Source of the DNA: Beaufortia kweichowensis | Lineage: Eukaryota; Chordata; Actinopteri; Cypriniformes; Gastromyzontidae | Length of the DNA: 64,000 nt | Assembly (NCBI GenBank): GCA_019155185.1 | Contig: CM032808.1 | Coordinates: forward strand, 4,000,755-4,064,754 | Direction of reading: 5' to 3' | Shown here: piece after piece, positions 22,901-31,900 of the stretch | How the letters are laid out: the number at the start of each line of letters is the position of its first letter | How positions within the stretch are numbered: the first letter of the stretch is position 1 | Notes under the pieces: generated by a model | Told to the model about the DNA's origin: nothing | Database searches by the model: none | The model's input: the letters and a program-made list of their open reading frames with translations, nothing else | Made by a program: the position numbers and the translations under genes

Positions 22901-25900
22901 CACTCATGCAACCCCACAGAAGAACATTGCCCCCCCATGCTTTACCACCATACTCCTCACCATTGCCATGCCAAAGTGTTTGATACTCTTCTGAGCCAAA
23001 CACATTAATTTTTATTAAAACGGTCTTTACTTTTGTCAAAATGAGCACTGGCAAATTCTAGATTTTCTAAGTTGTAGGATCTAGGTTTTTTTGAGCATGG
23101 GCTTCCTTTGTGGACTATAGCCATGCAAGCCGCTCCTCGGCAGTGTAGTGTGTATGTGAAACATATACCCCAGTTTGACTTTTTTAATCATTTAGCCAAC
23201 TGTGCTGAACTCGCATGGCGATTTTCTACAACTTCTACATCTTATCACAAAAAGCTTTGACAAAGTGTTAACTTCTGAAGGACAGCCTTACTGACGTCTC
23301 AGTAAGATTACCAAGAGCTTCCCAGTAAGTCCATCCCTTTCGAATTTTTGGTTTATTATTGCAATACCATTTAAATATATTAGCAATGCTTTACTACTGT
23401 TCTTATAACCTTGACCTTTTCGTGCAAAGAATCTATTTTCTTTCTTGGGGTTTGTGACATTTCTTTTCCATTTTGTCAGCATCATCTTAATTGTCAGTTT
23501 TCTTGTTGCCACCTGTGTAATGATTGGTTAGACTCATCTGCTGGTGAATTCTTGCTAAAAGTATTAGATGTAGTTTAATTTTAGGGTTTACTCATTTTTG
23601 CAACGCCTCATTTTAACTGAATGTGGTATCTTTCTTATCCCAGAGAGGCTCACACTTTTTTGTAAATAAAAATAAACGCTTTTGTGAAACTGGTTACATA
23701 TTCAGTGAGAAATCGATAAAAATCTAAATTTTTAAAGGGGGTGTACTTATTTATGTTGTGCACTGTATGTCATGTTGAAGCATGAATAATTTCTAAAAAT
23801 TTGTATAAAGTGCTTCATAAACTCTCTATGTCTAACTCCTAAACCATTCTAAGTTAAATTTTAACTTCCATCCATATGAAGGTCCAGTGCATTACCTGCT
23901 TTCTGCCTAAGCTCCTTATCCTCCCCATCAGTAAAGATAAATGTCTGGAAAAGAGAAAACAATCAGTGTTTACTGCTGAAAACAAATGTAGGATTGACAG
24001 CTGCTTAGACCTAAAGCAGGGAAGTCTTTTAAAGTCAACAATTACAAGAGACAGTTTTTCCTTCAGAAAAAAAAAAATCAGCAGACAATCAGCATGACAC
24101 TGTTGTCAGGTGTTTTTTGGCCGACCAACAAAAAGCACAAGGATTTATAATACAAGTCTGTAAAATTGAAAAATGATTTTATCCTTAAAGTTATCCAGCG
24201 TTTTCTGCTCACACTGGAATTTTCATTTTTTGCATCCATTCAAATCCAGTACATTAGAGAAAGAAGACCATTTAGATCTGATGCATCAATTATCTTTACA
24301 CATGTATAGCCCAGTGATTTTACCATGCTTTTAATCAGTAATAAGCCTAAGAGACTTACATTACATTTACATTTAGGTATTTAGCTGACGCTTTTATCCA
24401 AAGCGACTTACAAATAAGCGACTTAAAAATATTAGGAGACAAAGTGAGACTTGTGAACATACGTCACTTAATTTGGCATCGGTTTTCTGATACAGTTTTA
24501 ATTAGGGATGGGTACCGAAACCCGGTATTAAACTATTATGAAAGACCGAAGTATCGATAAGCTCTGACGCTATCGGTTCTGCTTTCGGTACTGGAGAAAT
24601 TAAGAAAATACATGTCCTGTTTATTAATGCTAAATAAATGTTATCTTGCGGATTTTAAATGACCAACCATTTCTAATTTACGATAATAGCCTATTTAGAC
24701 ATTAGACATTTACCTGCATTTTTATCCATTATGCGCAAAATGTCCGTCTGACCCGGAGTTCACTGAGCGAAAAGCTCGTGCTTAATAGAGTGACGATGGC
24801 GGAGAGAACCAAATGGTCTAAAGTATGCTTACATTTCACTCGAGTGGATGCAGACAATGATCGTTACAACACGTGCAACAAGATCTTAGCTTGTAACTTG
24901 TAAACACAAGCAATCCGTCAAAACATCTTTCAAAAGTTCATCATGTGCGGACAGAGAATTACAAAGTTTTCGACTGCCTAGTTAGTTCATCATCCACCTC
25001 CTCAGGTAAATATGCTAGCAGTCTTCCCAAATAACAACGACATAAGCATCCTATAAGGTCTCTCTAAATTAGTATTTAATAATTTAATAAATACATCACG
25101 TTCAGTTAAATTATGAATAACCTACATATTTTTTTCTGCAGTAAGCCAAATAAATCATACACATTAAAAATGCCTTTACAGTACTGCATTTACAAATAGA
25201 TGAATAAGAATAAACTATGCTTATTAAGAAATGATCAAGTAGAAATGACCTAATAATGAATTTGTAGTGATGAAATACATACACTTAAATGTTGTAGTGT
25301 ACATTGCAAGTAGTTCCAAACATGTATAACTTTTAAGCCCAGTTCTTTTGCAGTCTACCTGCATGCCCCAGCTGTGTTGCTTTAAAGCACTGGACAATCT
25401 TTTACAAAAGAAATTGTTTATTTGATTTATTTTGTTTGTATAATATATATTTGCTCAAACATTGCTGTTTGTTAGGCTATAGATAATTATTTTATTTTAC
25501 ATTTAAAAAAAAAAAGTGTTAATTCTGTTCTCAATTTGTTTTTGTTTTTTTATTAAAAACACAACAAAAAGTACCGATAAGAGTACCGTTAAAGTACCGG
25601 ATCGATAAGTGGTATCGATAAAAGTAGTAATACCATTAAAACCTTAACGATACGCATCCCTAGTTTTAATATAAATATGATAAAAAGAAGATAATAATCT
25701 AATCCCTAAAAAGCACATTCCCAAATATAACATTCAAAATATATCCATTACATGTCTGCAGAACTCTTGGCAAGTGTAGCTAGGGATGCAATTATTGTGG
25801 ATTTTGTTGTTACGATTATAGTCTGAGAAATAGTCATGTTTCACGATTATTATGTATTCATTAATTTTACAACACTACTAATGTATAAAATCATATGAAC

Positions 25901-28900
25901 AATTTTTAGATTTTAAAGTGTTATTTATTGCTGCCTTTCAAAACAGAAATAACACTAAAAAAGAGACAAAAACACATCTCTCCCTTTGGAATTAAAGAAA
26001 AGGTGACTCTGCTTTGATGTCCTTTTATTGTTGTCTGTTTATCTGATATATTTTCTATACTGTAAGATAAATGTGACTTACTCAATGTTCATAAGCAGGA
26101 AAAATTAAGATGCACTGTAAGAATTAACAGGGTGACTTAAAATAGACTGCGACTGGTTAGGTACTGTTTTATTATTAAAATCTAATATCCTCCCATTGAC
26201 TCTGTTAGAATGTTTGGGCATACCAACAGGGCGTTGCGGTGCCTTCTGTGGCGAATGAAGTCATAAGCAATCTCGTTCTTTATTATCAGTGGCTTACACC
26301 TGGCATGTTAACCTGGGAAACCTAACATTTACTAAACAAAAATGAAAGGATGCAACAGGTTGTAACAGAAAACGTTGTTACTGACTGAATGTCTAGAGAA
26401 GAGTACATTCTATCTTTCATAGATTCGCATGCTGCTTGTTTGTTTACGTTGCACTGAAAGCCCAACTCTCACCACTATGGCATTGTCAGTGACACGTTTA
26501 CATTTACATTTAGGCATTTAGCTGACGTTTTTATCCAAAGTGACTTACAAATATTAGGAGACAATGAAGCGACACATCAAAAGCAGCAACAATAGTACTA
26601 GGAGGTGCTTTCCTACTTTTACAATGTTTTGCAGTGCTAGATAAGTACCTGTAGAGAAAAGAAGAGAGGGTTTTTTTATGATGTCAGGTGTTCGTGGAAG
26701 AGGTGTTTTTAGTTGTTTCTTAAAGGAGGTGAGGGATGTGGATAATCTTGCGTTAGGGAGATTATTCCACAAGCCGGGGAAGGAGAAAGAACGAGAGAGA
26801 GATTTAGTGCCCTTCTGTGAGGGTACCACCAGTCGACTCGTTCGCTGAGCGCCAGGGTTCTGGATGGGTTGTAGGTATGTAGAAGAGAGTTAAAGTATGA
26901 GGGTGCAGAGTTTGAGATGGTTTTAAATGTCAGCATTAATGATTTAAATTTAATGCGGCAGCAAGCGGTAGCCAATGGAGAGAGATGAAGAGAGGTGTGA
27001 CGTGCTCTTTTGGGTTCCTGGAAAACAAGTCTTGCTGCCTCGTTCTGTATCATCTGAAGTGGTTTGATTGCTAGTACAGGAAGACCAGTCAGAAGAGCAT
27101 TGCAATAGTCCAGTCTGGAGATTACCAGGGCTTGAACTAGCAGTTGGGCGGCGTGCTCTGTGAGATATGGCCTGATCTTCCTGATGTTGTAAAGTGCATA
27201 TCTACAAGACCGTGATATCCTTGAGATGTGTTCGGTAAAGGACAGCTGGTCATTGAAGATTACACCAAGGTTGCTTACTGATTTAGACGGTGTAATGGTT
27301 GTGTTGCCAATTTGAATTGTGAGGTTGTGTTGCGTTGCAGGTAAGGCCGGAAGTACCAGGAGCTCAGTCTTGGCAAGGTTTAGCTGAAGGTGGTGTTCAG
27401 TTATCCAAGATGAGATGTCTTTCAGGCAGGCTGCAATGCATGATGCTATTGTGGGATCGTCTGGTTGGATAGAGAATAAAATTTGGGTGTCGTCTGCATA
27501 GCAGTGGTAATCAAAGCCATGTGATTGAATGATGGGTCCCAGGGATGTTGTGTAGATAGAAAAGAGGAGTGGTGCAAGAACAGATCCCTGAGGAACACCA
27601 GTGGCCATGGGATGGGCTTTGGACAGCCCCCCATTCCATGACACCCTGAAGGACCTGTCTGAGAGGTAAGATTTAAACCACTAGAGTGGGGTACCTGTGA
27701 TCCCTAGCGATGAGAGGGATGTCAGTAGGATCTAGTGGTTAACTGTGTCAAAGGCAGCAGAAAGATCCAGCAAAATGAGGACAGATGATTTAGACTCTGC
27801 TTTTGCCAGTCACAGTGCCTCAATGACTGACAGAAGCGCAGTCTTAGTGGAGTGGTTGCTCTTGAAACCGGACTGTCTTTTGTCCAGTAGGTCGTTCTGT
27901 GTGAGGTAGGATGAAATCGGATTAAAAACAGCTCGCTCCAGTGTCTTTGAGATGAACGGGAGGAGAGAGTCAGGTCTGTAGCTATCGGTGAGGGAAGGGT
28001 TGAGAGTGGGTTTTTTAAGCTGCGGGTGACCCGGGCCTGTTTAAATGTGGTGGGGAAAGTGCCAGAGAGGAGTTAATAATGTGTATGAATGATGGAGTGA
28101 CTGTACTAGAGATGGATTGGAGCAGATGGGAGGGGATTGGGTCGAGTGGGCAGGTGGTGGGGTTGCAGGAGAGAAGTTTGGTAACTTCAGCGTCGTTTAG
28201 AGTGGAGAAAGAGGAAAAAGTGGAGCTGGATGAAACCTGTGTGTGTGCTGGGGTTTCAGGAGCTGTTTTGTTTGTGAAAAAGTTAGCAAAATCATCAGCT
28301 GATAATGAAGAGGCAGGTGGGGGGGGGGTGGAGAGAGGAGGGAGCTGAAGGTTTTGAACAGTTTTTTTTAATCTGATGCATGACTGACCTTTGTGATGTA
28401 GTATGATGTCTTTGCTGTGTGGACAACAGTGGAGAAGGATGAAAGTAGTGACTGATAATCACAGAGGTCAGGTGAGTGTTTCGTCTTGCGCCATTTTCTT
28501 TCAGCTGCCCTGAGTTTGGTCCGATGTTCTCGAAGGACGTCCGAAAGCCAAGGGCAGAAAGGGGAGGCACGAACCGGTCTGGAGGGTAGAGGGCAGAGGT
28601 TGTCTAGACAGGATGTTAGTGTTGAACATAGGGTGTCCGTGGCTGTATTAGTATCCAGAGATGAGAGGTTGGAAGGGAGAGAAGATGACACCTCAGCAGA
28701 GAGTGTGCTGGGGAAAAAGAGGTTGCGCCTGAACGAAACGGATATGGGTGTGGCTGTGTTGTTAGAGGTGAGATGTATGTTGCAAGTTATTAAGAAGTGG
28801 TCAGAGATATGTAGGGGTAGAACAGTAGGATTAGAGGTGATGCAGTTGCGTGTGAAGATGAGGTCCAGTTGGTTTCCTGATTTATGAGTAGCGGTGGTGG

Positions 28901-31900
28901 TAAGGAGGGAGAGGTCAAATGAGGAGAGAAGGTTTAAAAAGTCAGTGGCAGAGGATTTCCTCCGGAAATGACGAAAGAAGCACATCCAGTTCGTCAGTGA
29001 AGTTGTGAAGCGGGCCTGGTGAGTGGTAAACTACAACAATGTGAATCCGAGAAGGAGATGAAACAGTCACCGCATGATATTCAAAGGAAGTGTTTGTGCA
29101 TAATCCTGGTAAGCATGTGTATTTCCATGTGTTGGGAAAGAGTAAACCTGTGCCTCCGCCCCTGCCAGATTGATGAGTGGAGTGGGAGAAAGCGTAGTTG
29201 GAATAGAGTGCAGCGGGAGTGGCGGAGTCCTCTGGACGAATCCATGTCTCAGTGAGACCAAGGATGTTAATGTCTGACTGTGTAGCAAAGGCAGGGATGA
29301 ACTCAGCCTTGTTCACAGCTGACTGGCAGTTCCAGAGGCCCACACAGAGCGACACAGGAGGGGTGGGGGTGGTGTGAATGAGGTGTAGGTCAGAGTGTGG
29401 GCGGTATGTGTTGTGTCTGTAGGCGTGTCTGTGGTGGATAACAGGGATAGACTGAGAGCGCATAAAGGTTACGTAGAAGGATGCATTAGATAGAAAGTCA
29501 TTCAAAACGTACAATGATACTTAAGTGCCTTGTCGGTGTCCTTTGTCGGTGTCCTTGCTCGGTGGAGTCGCGCAGATAGAGTCGGAGGTCTTTACACTCA
29601 TAGGTCTTCACACAAGGAGGGCTTTACACGAGGGCTGACGCTACCGCTACAGGTGCACCGTTTAAATGCAGTGGCTGATTACAGCTTGCTTGAAAACAGC
29701 TGAGCACGCCTTTACAATTTCCACAACAAAGGCTTAATTACATTAATGTTACTCGGGTCGAAACTACGATCTAATAGCTGGGATAGCTCCGCGTAATCGA
29801 GTGCTAAATACAAAGTGATAACCCCCAGGCAGCAATAATACAATTTTAAATGCTATAGCTAACGAATAGACACAGGGCAGAATCAAATAAAATGAATGTA
29901 CTCTTTTAGAAACAGTATAAATAAATGAAAGATTATTCTTAACCAACAACAGGCAATATTCTAAACAGCGCAAAAACAAGGTAAACAAAACTAAGCCGAA
30001 CTCACGCACAACTGCTGTCTACTGCAGACGAATCGCTTCTCCGAATCACTACGTTCATATTAACTCCCTACCAATTCAATGGTTTATTAAATAACTTACC
30101 ATGTAATTTAACTGAGTGAGGGCCAACACAGAAAAACAATGGAAAAGTACTGCATCTGTACAGAAAATGCATTGTATGTAAACAGGCGTGTATGTAAACA
30201 GGAGTGTGTGCCTACACTCGTGACTGGCCTTTTGCAGCGTCTCGTGCACGAGTGTCACATTTTAAGATGCCGTGCCAAGTTAAAAGAATTTTATCTCATC
30301 AGTGTCAGCGGAGCAGAACAGAACCGATCAGGAAGCCACGCAAGCAGTGCAAACGTTGCGTGTTGCATCATATTTGATGTATTCGCTCCTTTAGCAGCAA
30401 CTTTTATTTTTTATATGGCAACTTTCAGGCTTTCTTTGGTAGAAATAAGCTGGCACAGCTGGGTTAATTTTGTTTTCGTTTTGCGCTAGTTGCAACAGTT
30501 TTGTGCATCAGAAACGTGGTTTAACGGAGCCTTTATGATTAATTTACAGTGAAATTTTACAACTCCGATAATAGTAAAATCGATTATTCACTGCATCCCT
30601 AGATGTAGCTAGTATAAGGAGATTACTTTTTATAAGGTGTTCATTTTATGTCTCTGTCCATGCAGCCGTCAGAGAAAACACCCCCTTCATGAATGTGCTC
30701 TTGTGATTAAACACGCTATCTGCTGCGCCTGTCTGCTCAGTGTTATTGTGGAATTGAAAGACAAAGAAAGTGTTAGATTTTCTTGAAACAGAAACTTTAA
30801 ATAAAATGTTACAGAAATATTATTATAATTAAAGCTGCAAGCAGCGATGAAAGGGCCCTCGCACCTAGGGCACCGCCAACCAATGGCTTTACAAAACCAG
30901 AGTACGTTAAGCAAAATGCATTTATGTCTGTAAAATATAGGGGTGGGAGGAAAAAAAAAAAAATCGATGCATCAGGATTCTTTCTCTAACGATTCTGAAT
31001 CGATTCTCAAAGATTCAGAATCGATTCTATGTCAGAACTTGTTCATCCTGAATATAACTTTGTTAAAATAAAAGCAATAAAATTTAACTTCAAGATGGGA
31101 ATACTGTCAAAGAGATTCTAACTATAAACAAAAAGCATAAAAACTCTTTATTTATTTAAAATGCAAATTTATCATATTTGCAAAAAAATTATATGAAGAA
31201 TCGTTTTGGAATCGGATCGTGAGTCGCAGAATCGGAATCGGATCGCGTAGTACCTAAAGATTCCCACCCCTAGTAAAATATGAGGAATATATCAAAGTCA
31301 TTTAAAGGCGCAATACTTGCTGCCAGCAAATGGCGCTATGACTATAAATGAATATTGGCCTATGGATATATTTTTAGTTTGGGGCAGATTGGAGGTTTCT
31401 AGCATATTTGGCACTTGATGGCATATTTTGGGGGAAGACTGGACATAACATGTTACTAGAATGTTTAACACTCACTGGCGAAAACTGTAGGAGGAGTTTG
31501 TTCAAGTATGACACTGCACAAAAAAAACTGCCCAAAAATTGTAGAGGAAATTGAAAATATCTGCCTTCATGTTGGGTTTAGGGCTATGGTGCAAGAGACT
31601 TTTTTTTAGGTCTTGGAATTATACACGAGCCTATGGAATTTTATACATTTATGTAAAACACAGTGTAAGAGTCACTTTATTAAACTTTTGAGCAATTGAC
31701 CAATTGACTATTTGACCACTTACATGTCTGAAACCTACAGTATCTCACAACACTGAAGAAATAAAACTTTGCTACAATGTAAAGTAGTAACTGTATGTAA
31801 AAGTTGTAAAAATAGTAAAACAGCTTTTATAACTCTGTAAATTTGCTGTCCCCTCAAAATAACTCTACACACAGCCATTAATGTCTAAACCGCTGGCCAC

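Larger units (their letters stand above)
25781..30601. mobile_element. hAT-like element carrying an inserted L2-type LINE
   Basis: Ends TAGGGATGCAATTATTG at 25781 and the inverse TATTCACTGCATCCCTA ending at 30601 define an element. Flanks AGTGTAGC (25773-25780) and GATGTAGC (30602-30609) match at six of eight positions, consistent with an aged 8-bp duplication. The 26497-29514 interior is an antisense L2-type LINE. The hAT-derived parts (25781-26496 and roughly 29800-30601) show no recognisable transposase. Confidence 0.7.

Noticed and set aside
28079..28887. Plus-strand open frames rich in E, G and R
   Set aside because: They are antisense shadows of the minus-strand LINE ORF2.
30139..30489. 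116-codon plus-strand frame as a hAT transposase
   Set aside because: No BED finger, catalytic or dimerisation motif is visible. It is treated as non-coding hAT sequence.
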